From Roseateles violae (GTDB lineage: Bacteria > Pseudomonadota > Gammaproteobacteria > Burkholderiales > Burkholderiaceae_C), in NCBI RefSeq assembly GCF_030410485.1, contig NZ_JAUHHC010000001.1:744001-808000 (forward strand): a stretch of DNA of 64,000 nt. Direction: 5' to 3'. How positions within the stretch are numbered: position 1 is the stretch's first letter; each line of letters opens with the position of its first letter. A program made the position numbers and the translations under genes. Below, one piece after another: positions 56,601 to 64,000 of the stretch. The notes under the pieces were generated by a model, which saw only the letters and a program-made list of their open reading frames with translations, did not search any database and was not told the DNA's origin.

Positions 56601-57983
56601 TCACGGCGGGCTATAGGCCCGCCGGCCGCCCAGCGCCCTAAATGGGCGTAGCAGCCAGCAATAGATTAGGGCGGAGGCCGCGGCCAGTGCGCCGCTGGCG
56701 ATGAAGGTGTGCTCATAGGACTGCCCCGTCAGGTCCAGCCAGCCTCCCATCAGCGGCGGCACCAGCGTGTAGCCGAGCGCCGAGAGAAGGTTCGCTGCCG
56801 ATTGGAACTGCGCGAAGCGATCACGCGGGAACAGGTATTGGCCGATTGCGGCCACGCCTGTGACATACAAGCCGGAAAGCACGCCGTGCGCGACGAAGGC
56901 CACAGCAAACTGCGACGCATCGCGGACCAAAAATCCGGCCGGAATCATGGTGGCGGCATACAGGGCAATGCTGCCCAAACCGACGTTCAGCGGATGCCAG
57001 CGGTCCGCCAACCAGCCAACCGGCAAGGCCAACACCAGCGAGCAAGTAAAGGTGAGCGCCAAGGCCTTGCCATAGCCATCGAGCCCCAGCCCGATCTTCT
57101 GTGCATAGAAGACGCCGAAGTTGTTGACCGGGCTGAACGAGATCAGTCCCAGCATCATCGCAAGGAACAGTCCGACGTAGAAGCGGTGGCTGAAGCATTC
57201 GCGCATATAGCGCTTGATCTCCGCGGATCCCTCGGTGGTAGCTGGCGGGGGCGGCGGGTAGCTGCCCTCGCGCACGCGCCAGCACATCAACAGGAATCCG
57301 AGCCCGTAGATCACGGCGACTCCGATGAAGATCGCCGCGAAATACTGCGCGGCCTTGCCGACAATGCCGTAGGTGAAGGCGATTCCGGCCAGCAGACTGA
57401 TGACCCGGAACATGCCGTAGAAGCGGCCTGTCAGGCTGTCGGGGACGACGTCGGCGATCAGGCCGGTGAACACGGCGTTCGCCGTCACCGAGGCGAGTTC
57501 GAAAAGGCACCACATGATGGCGAACCATCCCAGCGTGCACCAACGTTGGCCCGGCGATGTGGTGCCCAGCAATGCGTGCAGTAGCTCACCGGCCTGAGGC
57601 GTGAAGGCCATGCCGAGCAAGCCCAGCACCAGCACCGGCGTCGGCAGCAGCAGGAAGGGAATTCGTCGTCCCCACCGGCCGCGATGGCGATCGGAGCGCA
57701 CGCTGATGATGGGCCCCAGCAGCATGCTCAGCGCCCATGGAAGCGAGCCAACGACCAGGGCAACGAAGAAGTTGCTCGCCTCCTGTTGTTTGAGGAAGAC
57801 CTGCGCCACTGGCATGACTGCTCTTTCCTTGACGCTCCAGGCGAAGTCGCCGATCAGCAGAAATATGAACAGCGTGAACAGGCCACCGGCGCTGTAGATG
57901 AGAGTGCCCCGCTTCCACCGGCGTCCACCGAGACTGGCCTCGATGAGGACCGGAGACTCACGAGGGATTTCAGTCGTTGTCAT
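56601..57983 (-). CDS. MFS sugar/oligosaccharide transporter
   Basis: 460 residues with about twelve membrane segments. The loop after helix 2 has RSDRHRGRWGRRIPFLL (D-R-x-G-R-R type), like GPH/MelB-related or SLC45-type sugar carriers; another is the LADRWHP motif in the second half. Divergent from lacI over 214 bp with a LacI-type operator between them. With KduD, GH88 and the TonB receptor it likely imports the unsaturated uronate-containing product made outside or in the periplasm. Confidence 0.9.
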   Translation of the reverse strand: MTTTEIPRESPVLIEASLGGRRWKRGTLIYSAGGLFTLFIFLLIGDFAWSVKERAVMPVAQVFLKQQEASNFFVALVVGSLPWALSMLLGPIISVRSDRHRGRWGRRIPFLLLPTPVLVLGLLGMAFTPQAGELLHALLGTTSPGQRWCTLGWFAIMWCLFELASVTANAVFTGLIADVVPDSLTGRFYGMFRVISLLAGIAFTYGIVGKAAQYFAAIFIGVAVIYGLGFLLMCWRVREGSYPPPPPATTEGSAEIKRYMRECFSHRFYVGLFLAMMLGLISFSPVNNFGVFYAQKIGLGLDGYGKALALTFTCSLVLALPVGWLADRWHPLNVGLGSIALYAATMIPAGFLVRDASQFAVAFVAHGVLSGLYVTGVAAIGQYLFPRDRFAQFQSAANLLSALGYTLVPPLMGGWLDLTGQSYEHTFIASGALAAASALIYCWLLRPFRALGGRRAYSPP

Positions 57984-58069
57984 GTCTGTGGTGCCCCACC
58001 TTTAATGTCCGCTTGAGCGCCATCAAGGATTGATCGGAGTTGTCAGGGTTGATTGTGGTCGCGATTGAT

Positions 58070-58081
58070 GGTAACGTTTCC
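58070..58081. promoter_or_regulatory. LacI-type operator between the MFS gene and lacI
   Basis: GGTAACGTTTCC, a near palindrome around AACGTT. It overlaps a possible promoter: TTGATT at 58049, 17 bases, TAACGT at 58072, reading toward lacI. The position fits repression of both divergent genes and autoregulation. Confidence 0.7.
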
Positions 58082-58197
58082 CTATCACTTGTCAAACAGA
58101 GGTTTCACCGTAGTCGTTTGCATCCCGGGCGGGGTCGGACCCGACTTTGGATTGCAGACAAAATCTCGGGCTCCAACGAACCTCTAGAGGAACACGC

Positions 58198-59241
58198 ATG
58201 CCAAAAAGCTCTGTCACCCTGGTCGACGTCGCAAAGAAGGCAGGCGTTGCGCTGGTGACCACCTCGCGCGCATTGAACGGCACGGGGTTCGTTTCCGACG
58301 AGACGCGCAATAAGGTTGTCGCCGCTGCGAAGGCCTTGGGCTATTCGCCCAATCTGACCGCGAAGATCCTGAAGGGCGGCCGCACCAATTTGCTGGGGCT
58401 CGTGGTCAGCAACCTGCATTCAGCCCCGATCATCGAGGTCATTGCCGCTGTCAGCCTGGCGGTGAAACAGGCTGGCTTAGACCTGATCATCTACAACGCC
58501 AGCACCGAGCTCGGCGTGACCAAGCAGCAGGACATTCACCGGGTGCTCGGCAGCCTATGCGAGGGCATTCTGTTGGCGCTGCCAACGGCACAAGAGGGGC
58601 AACTCGCTGAGTTCGAGTCGAGCAAGGTGCCCGTCGTGCTGCTCAACTACTGGCGCAATCAGACGGGGCTGCCCACGGTGCGGGCCGACAACTATCACGG
58701 CGCGCGTGCTGCGGTCGAGCATCTGATCGGTCTGGGCCACAACCGAATCGCCTTCATCACCGGCTCCAGCTACACAGGGCAAAGCCACGAGCGCCAACGC
58801 GGCTATCAGGACGCACTGAAGCAGGCTGGTATCCGACCGGTCAAGGGGCTCATCGTGCAGGGCGACTTCTCGCAGTCGAGCGGGTTCAACGCCGCGCAGC
58901 AATTGATGGCATTGCCCAAGCCGCCGACGGCCATCTTTGCCGCCAATGATTCGATGTCCTTTGGCGTGATGGATGCCCTGAAGGAAAGGGGTTTGCAGAT
59001 CCCTGGCCACGTATCAGTCATCGGCTTTGACGATATTCCGGCGTCCAACCATGTCTATCCGCGCCTGTCGACAGTGCGGCAGCCGCTGGCGGAGATCAGC
59101 ACGCAGGCAGTTCGCCTGATCATGCGCCGCATCCGTCCAGAGGCTGCGCAGCCGGTCGCCGACGATTCTCTGATCGAGTTGCCCAGCGCGCTCGTGATTC
59201 GTGACTCCTGCGGCCCTGCCCCGACGGCCGGGCTCGCTTGA
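58198..59241 (+). CDS. LacI-family transcriptional regulator
   Basis: 347 residues. The HTH is VTLVDVAKKAGVALVTTSRA (residues 6-25) followed by LNGTGFVSDETR; the hinge helix reads GYSPNLTAKILKGG. The sugar-binding domain is complete (FAANDSMSFGVMDALKERG, VIGFDDIPASNHVYPRLSTV). The usual VSR in recognition helix is TSR. ATG 58198 is chosen because the frame upstream is not conserved. The matching operators nearby make it the local repressor; the inducer is probably an unsaturated uronate or its keto product. Confidence 0.94.
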   Translation: MPKSSVTLVDVAKKAGVALVTTSRALNGTGFVSDETRNKVVAAAKALGYSPNLTAKILKGGRTNLLGLVVSNLHSAPIIEVIAAVSLAVKQAGLDLIIYNASTELGVTKQQDIHRVLGSLCEGILLALPTAQEGQLAEFESSKVPVVLLNYWRNQTGLPTVRADNYHGARAAVEHLIGLGHNRIAFITGSSYTGQSHERQRGYQDALKQAGIRPVKGLIVQGDFSQSSGFNAAQQLMALPKPPTAIFAANDSMSFGVMDALKERGLQIPGHVSVIGFDDIPASNHVYPRLSTVRQPLAEISTQAVRLIMRRIRPEAAQPVADDSLIELPSALVIRDSCGPAPTAGLA

Positions 59242-59279
59242 AGTCGATCGTGGTTCCTTGACAGTGAGGCATTGATTCC

Positions 59280-60041
59280 ATGACAGCTCAACTCTTTTCC
59301 TTGGAAGGACGCTCCGCGCTGGTGACCGGCGGGGCAACCGGCATCGGGCAGGCGATTGCTGTGGCCCTTGCTCAGGCTGGGGCGAATGTGGCCATCACCT
59401 TCAATAGCCAGCCAGCCAATAGCACGCTGGCTGCCGTTGAGGACGCAGGCGGTCGCTGCATTGCTGTCCAAGGCAATCTGACGGAGCCCGGTGCGGCCGC
59501 ATCCGTCATCGGCGAGACGATCGAAGCACTTGGCGGGCTGGACATTCTTGTCAACAATGCCGGCGTGATCCGGCGCGCCGAGGCCGATGCACACCGCACA
59601 AGCGACTGGGACGAGGTCCTGAACGTCAATCTGGACGCGGTCTGGCAGTTGTCGCAGCAGGCCGGGCGCCACATGCTGCGGCACGGGCGTGGAAAGATCA
59701 TCAACATTGCATCGCTGCTGAGCTTCCAGGGTGGCGTCCGGGTGCCGTCGTATACAGCGGCCAAGCATGCGGTGCTGGGCCTGACCCGCGCGCTCGCGAA
59801 CGAATGGGCTTGCCGGGGCGTCAACGTCAACGCCATCGCGCCGGGTTATATCGAAACAGCCAACACGGCCCCGCTGCGCGCCGATGCGACCAGGCAGCGA
59901 CAAATCATGGATCGCATTCCGGCCGGCCGATGGGGGCAAGCAAGCGACCTCGGCGGCGCTGCCGTCTTCCTGGCGTCGGAAGCGGCCGCCTATGTGCACG
60001 GCCATGTCCTGGCGGTCGATGGCGGCTGGTTGGCCCGCTGA
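59280..60041 (+). CDS. kduD: 2-dehydro-3-deoxy-D-gluconate 5-dehydrogenase
   Basis: 253 residues. The SDR cofactor motif TGGATGIG (17-24), NNAGVIRR, the IASLLSFQGGVRVPSYTAAK segment with Y-x3-K, and the C-terminal IPAGRWGQ and DGGWLAR are strongly conserved in KduD. It interconverts the unsaturated uronate's keto form (2,5-diketo-3-deoxygluconate) and KDG using NADH. It follows lacI by 38 bp and precedes the hydrolase gene; together they form the intracellular part of the pathway. KduI and KDG kinase are not in the window. Confidence 0.93.
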   Translation: MTAQLFSLEGRSALVTGGATGIGQAIAVALAQAGANVAITFNSQPANSTLAAVEDAGGRCIAVQGNLTEPGAAASVIGETIEALGGLDILVNNAGVIRRAEADAHRTSDWDEVLNVNLDAVWQLSQQAGRHMLRHGRGKIINIASLLSFQGGVRVPSYTAAKHAVLGLTRALANEWACRGVNVNAIAPGYIETANTAPLRADATRQRQIMDRIPAGRWGQASDLGGAAVFLASEAAAYVHGHVLAVDGGWLAR

Positions 60042-60065
60042 TGAGATCCTTTTTTTGGCTCCAAT

Positions 60066-61253
60066 ATGGAAACGTTATCCTACATGAAATCTCCAGCAAT
60101 CGCCCCTTCCGTCGCCGCGCGGTTCGAAGCACCGCTGGCGCAAGCACTGGGCCAGGTTCGCCGCCTACGCGACGAATTCCCCGAAGTCTTTCCCCATGGC
60201 TGGACCCAGAGCAATCGCTACCTGACGCGAGACCTGGACGGATTCGCGCCCGGCTCCAATGTTGGCTGGACCACCGGCTTCTGGACCGGACTCCTGTGGC
60301 TGGCCTTCGAGCTTGACGGCGATGTCGAATGCCGGATGTCGGCGGCTCGGCACGTCGGCAGCTTCGCCCAGCGCATTCGCGACCGGATCCAGGTCGATCA
60401 CCACGATATGGGTTTCCTCTACACCCCGTCGTGCGTGGCGGCATGGCGGCTGACGGCGGATGGGGCAGCGCAAGATGCTGCTCTGGCCGCGGCCGACTTG
60501 CTGATGCAGCGCTACCTGCCGCAGGCCGGCATCATCCAGGCCTGGGGCGACCTGCAGGACCTCGCACAGCGTGGTCGCATCATCATCGATTGCCTGCTTA
60601 ACCTGCCCCTGCTGTCCTGGGCCTGCGAGGTGAGCGGCGATTCCGCGTACCGCAATGTCGCACGCAGCCATCTGCTGAAGTCCCGCGACCATCTGGTCCG
60701 CCCGGATGCGTCCAGCTTTCATACGTTTCACTTCGACGTCGAAACCGGAGAGCCGCTGCGCGGCAGCACGGCCCAGGGCGCGGCCGACGACTCCTGCTGG
60801 GCGCGGGGCCAGGCCTGGGGCATTTACGGCTTCGCGCTGAATCATCGCTTTGCACCTGACCTCGGGCTGCTGGCTGTCTCGCGCCGCCAGGCCGACTACT
60901 TCCTCGCCCGACTGCCAAAGAACGGCATCGCCTACTGGGACCTGGCCTACGTGGAAGGCAGCGGCGAGCCCTGGGACAGCTCAGCATCAGCGATCGCCGT
61001 GTGCGGTCTGCTCGAACTGGCGTCCCATCTGCCGGCCGGCGAAGGTGCGCACTACCGCCACGAGGCGCTACGCATCCTGGAAGGGTTGGTCCTGCATTGC
61101 CAGGGCGCGGGCACAACGTCCAATGCGCTGTTGCTGCATGGCGTCTACAGCAAGCCCTGTGGCAAGGGCGTCGACGAAGCGTCGCTGTGGGGCGACTACT
61201 TCTATCTCGAGGCGCTGGCCCGCGTGGCACGCGGTTGGCACGGGCATTGGTAA
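60066..61253 (+). CDS. GH88 unsaturated glucuronyl hydrolase
   Basis: 395 residues from ATG 60066; ATG 60084 is an equal candidate and would leave the operator outside the gene. No signal peptide, so cytoplasmic. Family marks are the SNVGWTTGFWTGLLWLAFE segment, DHHDMGFLYTPS and GRIIIDCLLNLPLL; the two catalytic aspartates, numbered from 60084, are D108 and D169. GH88 hydrolyses the 4,5-unsaturated uronic acid at the non-reducing end of oligosaccharides made by polysaccharide lyases. No lyase is visible in the window. Confidence 0.93.
   Translation: METLSYMKSPAIAPSVAARFEAPLAQALGQVRRLRDEFPEVFPHGWTQSNRYLTRDLDGFAPGSNVGWTTGFWTGLLWLAFELDGDVECRMSAARHVGSFAQRIRDRIQVDHHDMGFLYTPSCVAAWRLTADGAAQDAALAAADLLMQRYLPQAGIIQAWGDLQDLAQRGRIIIDCLLNLPLLSWACEVSGDSAYRNVARSHLLKSRDHLVRPDASSFHTFHFDVETGEPLRGSTAQGAADDSCWARGQAWGIYGFALNHRFAPDLGLLAVSRRQADYFLARLPKNGIAYWDLAYVEGSGEPWDSSASAIAVCGLLELASHLPAGEGAHYRHEALRILEGLVLHCQGAGTTSNALLLHGVYSKPCGKGVDEASLWGDYFYLEALARVARGWHGHW
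60068..60080. promoter_or_regulatory. LacI-type operator at the start of the GH88 gene
   Basis: GGAAACGTTATCC. It shares AACGTT with the other sites but has one extra base in the right half. It covers the ATG at 60066, so it implies either a roadblock site or use of the next ATG, 60084. Confidence 0.55.
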
Positions 61254-61339
61254 GTCGCTGAACGCCGGCCGACCTAGGGTTTAAACCCAGCTGCTTGGCT
61301 CATAAACACCTTTACGCCAATCGCAGCGATCACTATTAT

Positions 61340-61365
61340 GGAAACGTATCCATGGTAACGTTTCC
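61340..61365. promoter_or_regulatory. Two tandem LacI-type operators before the TonB receptor gene
   Basis: GGAAACGTATCC at 61340 and GGTAACGTTTCC at 61354, centres 14 bp apart. They lie just downstream of a promoter-like TTTACG (61311), 17 bases, TATTAT (61334). Binding would block transcription of the receptor gene at 61439. Confidence 0.7.
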
Positions 61366-61438
61366 TCAAAACGACTGATGAGCCTCCCGGGGCGCTGCAA
61401 GACCGAAGAACTTTGATTCAATCCAGACTGGAGACAAG

Positions 61439-63937
61439 ATGAGGGCTTTTCAATTCGCACAAATTCATCGGCTCAGCCCCCTGGCCTCGGCCATCGCGCT
61501 GGCGCTGCCGGCCACCTGCTTGGCGCAGGAGCAAGCGCAACGGGGGCAGCAGCAGGCTCCAGCCCCTGAGGTCGAGCAAGCCCCGCAGGCGTCCCAGGCT
61601 CAGAAGGCAGAGCCGGCCAAGCTTGAAGCCGTTGTGGTGACGGCCAACAAGCGCAAGGAAAAGCTGATGGAGGTGCCGGCCGCCATCTCGGTGCTGGACG
61701 AGGCCACGCTGGAGCGGGCCAACGTCAAGGAAATGGACGATCTGCCCAACCTGTCGCCCGCACTGACCATCTCGTACAGCACCCAGCCCGGCAACTTCAG
61801 CATCAATATGCGCGGCATCGGCACCTTCTCGCTGGGCATCGGCGTTGAGGCCGATGTGTCCGTCATCATCGACGACATCCCGCTAGCGCTGCAGGCCAAT
61901 GCCTTCAAGGACCTGGCGGACGTGGCCCGCATCGAAGTGCTGAAGGGCCCGCAGAGCACGCTGTTTGGCAAGAGTGCCATCGCCGGCGCCCTCAACATCA
62001 CGACCCGTCCGATCACGGACGAGGCCAAGGCCAGCCTGCTGCTCACCAGCGACGGCGAGACGCGGCTTGGCGCCTCCTACGGAGCCGTGGTGAACGACCA
62101 ATTCAGGATGCGCATCTCCGCCAGCACCACCGACTACCCCGGCGTTGTCAGGAACTTGAGCGATGGCGGGAATCTCAACGGCAGCAAGGGCCAGACGGTG
62201 ATGGCCAAGCTCGAGTGGGCGCCCGCGGACGACGTAACGCTTACGCTGGCTCCGCGCTACAACCGTCAGGAGAAGAACTGCTGCGTGCAGCCCCTGTCGC
62301 TGCTGTCCCCCACCAATGCCGCCGCCGGCACGCCCCTGTATTACAGCAACTCCCAGTTCAACATTCCCGCCAACACGAACCCGGCGCTCTCGAACAACAA
62401 CCTGCTGGGCGGCATCCCGATCGGTCCGCGCAACGTCTCCGTGCGCAACAACTATGCCGCGGGTGCCGAATCGACCGATTACGGCGTCGGCTTCCGCGTC
62501 GACTATGCGCCCGAGAGTGGTCCGCTGGCCAAGCACCTGTTCAGTTCGATCACGTCCTACAGCAAGTACGAGGCGAACGACTTCCAGGATGGCGACGCCT
62601 TCGACTACAACATCCTGCAGCACTCCAACACGGCCAGCGTGCGCAACTATGCGAATGGCCCGATCCAGTACGGCAGCTTCGGCGTGAAGTCCGTCACTCA
62701 GGAGTTCCGCCTGGTCTCTCCGGAAAGTCAGGCCCTGCGTTACGTGGCAGGCTTCTGGTACGCCAAGAACGATCTGAGCCGCAGCCTGGTCCGCGAGCCC
62801 TTCGGCATCCCTTACGCGACCAACTACGCGACCACCTCCTACAACCAGTCCTATGCCCTGTTCGGCCAGGCCACGTACGACCTCACGGCAAGCACCAGCC
62901 TGGTCGCCGGACTGCGCTTGAATCGGGAGAACACCGGCTACGACTACGCGCGGACCGAGACCAACAACGGTGTCGGCACGCTGGTGTCCAGCCGCGACGA
63001 CTCGGAGAGCAGCCACACCGGCAAGCTGGGCCTCGAGCATCGCTTCAACAAGGACGTGATGGCCTACGGCCTCTACTCGACCGGCCATAAGGGCGTGGCC
63101 TATGACCTGGTCAGCGGCCTCACGGCCCAGCAGGCCGCCACCTTCCCGATCCCCAGCGAAAGCGCCAAGAACTTCGAGATCGGCGCCAAGGCGATGCTGC
63201 TGGACAACCGTGCGTCGATCAGCGTGGCGCTGTTCAAGACCGACTTCGAGGACTTCCAGCAATCGGCCAGCTATATCGACTCTGCCACCGGCCGCTTCGT
63301 CACCTTCCTGTCCAGCATCCCTGCCATGCAGACCAAGGGCGTCGAGGTGGACGGCAGCTTCCGCGTCAGCCGTGAATTCCAGCTTAACGGCAGCTTCGCA
63401 TACACCAAGGCCATTTACACGGACTTCGCTAACGGCCCCTGCTACAACACGCTGAACGCCGCCGGCACCGGGCAGGTCCTCGGCCCAGGCTGCGTCACTG
63501 TGACCGCCCCCGGCGGCGGCACCGCCAGCGTCCGCGACATGAAGGGCCTGCCACTGCCGAATGCACCGAAGTACAAATTCAATGTCGGCGGCAACTACGA
63601 CATCGCCCTGGCCGAGCAGAGCTTCGATCTCTTCGTCAACGGCGCCTACCGCTGGCAGGACGACGTCCTGTTCCGTCACAACCAGGATCCGATCGGGGTC
63701 ACGCAGAAAGCCTATGGCATCCTCGACGCCGGCTTCGGCTTGAAGGACAAGAAGCGCCACTACACCTTCACGATCTTCGCGAAGAATCTGCTCGACAAGC
63801 TCTACGCGGCGGACCTGCAGTACGCGCCGCGCAACGGCCAATGGAGCAGCAGCACGGTGAACGTGGCCTCGCAGAACTGGACCCCGCCGCGTGACTACGC
63901 CCGCTACTTCGGCGCGCGCCTCGACCTGAGCTTCTGA
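61439..63937 (+). CDS. TonB-dependent outer-membrane receptor
   Basis: 832 residues. Signal peptide (to about residue 29), then a Gln/Ala/Pro-rich linker with repeated AP/QA. A TonB box-like region VVVTANKRKEKLMEVPAAIS (65-84) begins the plug domain, which ends in a GPQSTLFGKSAIAGALNI segment. The rest is a 22-strand barrel closing with RYFGARLDLSF. The plug style resembles receptors in sphingomonad and Caulobacter carbohydrate loci. Under two LacI operators, it likely brings in the oligosaccharide. Confidence 0.95.
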   Translation: MRAFQFAQIHRLSPLASAIALALPATCLAQEQAQRGQQQAPAPEVEQAPQASQAQKAEPAKLEAVVVTANKRKEKLMEVPAAISVLDEATLERANVKEMDDLPNLSPALTISYSTQPGNFSINMRGIGTFSLGIGVEADVSVIIDDIPLALQANAFKDLADVARIEVLKGPQSTLFGKSAIAGALNITTRPITDEAKASLLLTSDGETRLGASYGAVVNDQFRMRISASTTDYPGVVRNLSDGGNLNGSKGQTVMAKLEWAPADDVTLTLAPRYNRQEKNCCVQPLSLLSPTNAAAGTPLYYSNSQFNIPANTNPALSNNNLLGGIPIGPRNVSVRNNYAAGAESTDYGVGFRVDYAPESGPLAKHLFSSITSYSKYEANDFQDGDAFDYNILQHSNTASVRNYANGPIQYGSFGVKSVTQEFRLVSPESQALRYVAGFWYAKNDLSRSLVREPFGIPYATNYATTSYNQSYALFGQATYDLTASTSLVAGLRLNRENTGYDYARTETNNGVGTLVSSRDDSESSHTGKLGLEHRFNKDVMAYGLYSTGHKGVAYDLVSGLTAQQAATFPIPSESAKNFEIGAKAMLLDNRASISVALFKTDFEDFQQSASYIDSATGRFVTFLSSIPAMQTKGVEVDGSFRVSREFQLNGSFAYTKAIYTDFANGPCYNTLNAAGTGQVLGPGCVTVTAPGGGTASVRDMKGLPLPNAPKYKFNVGGNYDIALAEQSFDLFVNGAYRWQDDVLFRHNQDPIGVTQKAYGILDAGFGLKDKKRHYTFTIFAKNLLDKLYAADLQYAPRNGQWSSSTVNVASQNWTPPRDYARYFGARLDLSF

Positions 63938-63948
63938 GCGGGGCAGGC

Positions 63949-64000
63949 ATGGGACGGCCAATCTTCGACTGGACACGGGCTGCAGCCGGGGCTCTCGCGC
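63949..64000 (+). CDS. Start of a further gene (partial)
   Basis: ATG 63949 with GGGGCAGG upstream, 12 bp after the receptor gene. The visible N-terminus is MGRPIFDWTRAAAGALA, which is too short to classify. It continues past the window edge and probably belongs to the same operon. Confidence 0.45.
   Translation, partial: MGRPIFDWTRAAAGALA

Noticed and set aside
61883..63976. Antisense frame of about 700 codons opposite the TonB receptor
   Set aside because: The plus strand encodes a complete receptor; the antisense frame has no domain and no ribosome site.

Overview
The window is about 64 kb of GC-rich, densely packed bacterial chromosome. Codon use (mostly GCC, CTG, CGC), GTP-dependent PEP carboxykinase, an ArgP/ArgO pair, Ku/LigD, RlpA and an exosortase-type CPBP protease fit a betaproteobacterium of the order Burkholderiales, perhaps a Roseateles/Pelomonas/Mitsuaria-like genus. 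The order is an inference from gene families and the genus is a guess. I saw no rRNA, tRNA or CRISPR array.

Positions 1-50700 read as ordinary core chromosome. In order: the tail of a probable ECF41 sigma factor with an AhpD-like partner; cutA and small membrane proteins; yigZ and tgt; a transporter fused to an acyltransferase; rlmJ; a beta-helix protein divergent from an Old Yellow Enzyme; a sensor with no output domain; pckG; LysR genes; two UPF0149 paralogues; argP/argO/dadA; pbpG; an Hsp70 relative; mmsA with its LysR regulator; three GGDEF proteins (two a tandem paralogous pair); rlpA; a fumarylacetoacetase-family gene with nadC; a cytochrome P450; an SDR-ku-ligD operon for non-homologous end joining; and a CSS-EAL phosphodiesterase.

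Positions about 50.7-56.6 kb look like an accessory island. Codon use is more mixed, the gaps are long and non-coding, and broken genes are present. It carries an XRE-type repressor divergent from an AAA ATPase and a large subtilisin-like protease. That gene pair matches the IetAS (Gao_Iet) arrangement, reported as a plasmid-stability and anti-phage system. Next comes a LexA-boxed umuD followed by a umuC cut off after about 85 codons at a remnant of an IS30-type transposase.

Positions 56.6-64 kb form a catabolic locus for an unsaturated-uronate polysaccharide or oligosaccharide: an MFS transporter, a LacI-family regulator, KduD, a GH88 unsaturated glucuronyl hydrolase and a TonB-dependent receptor, plus the first codons of another gene. 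Four copies of a GGWAACGTWWCC-like palindrome lie at the MFS/lacI gap, the GH88 start and the TonB-receptor promoter, so the LacI protein very probably controls this locus. Uptake would run through the outer-membrane receptor and the inner-membrane MFS carrier; GH88 would release the unsaturated uronate and KduD would process its keto product.

The best candidates for a second look are the IetAS-like pair with its two palindromic control elements, the self-contained LacI operator set, the broken SOS polymerase operon, an orphan terminator that may end a small RNA, and two very small genes.
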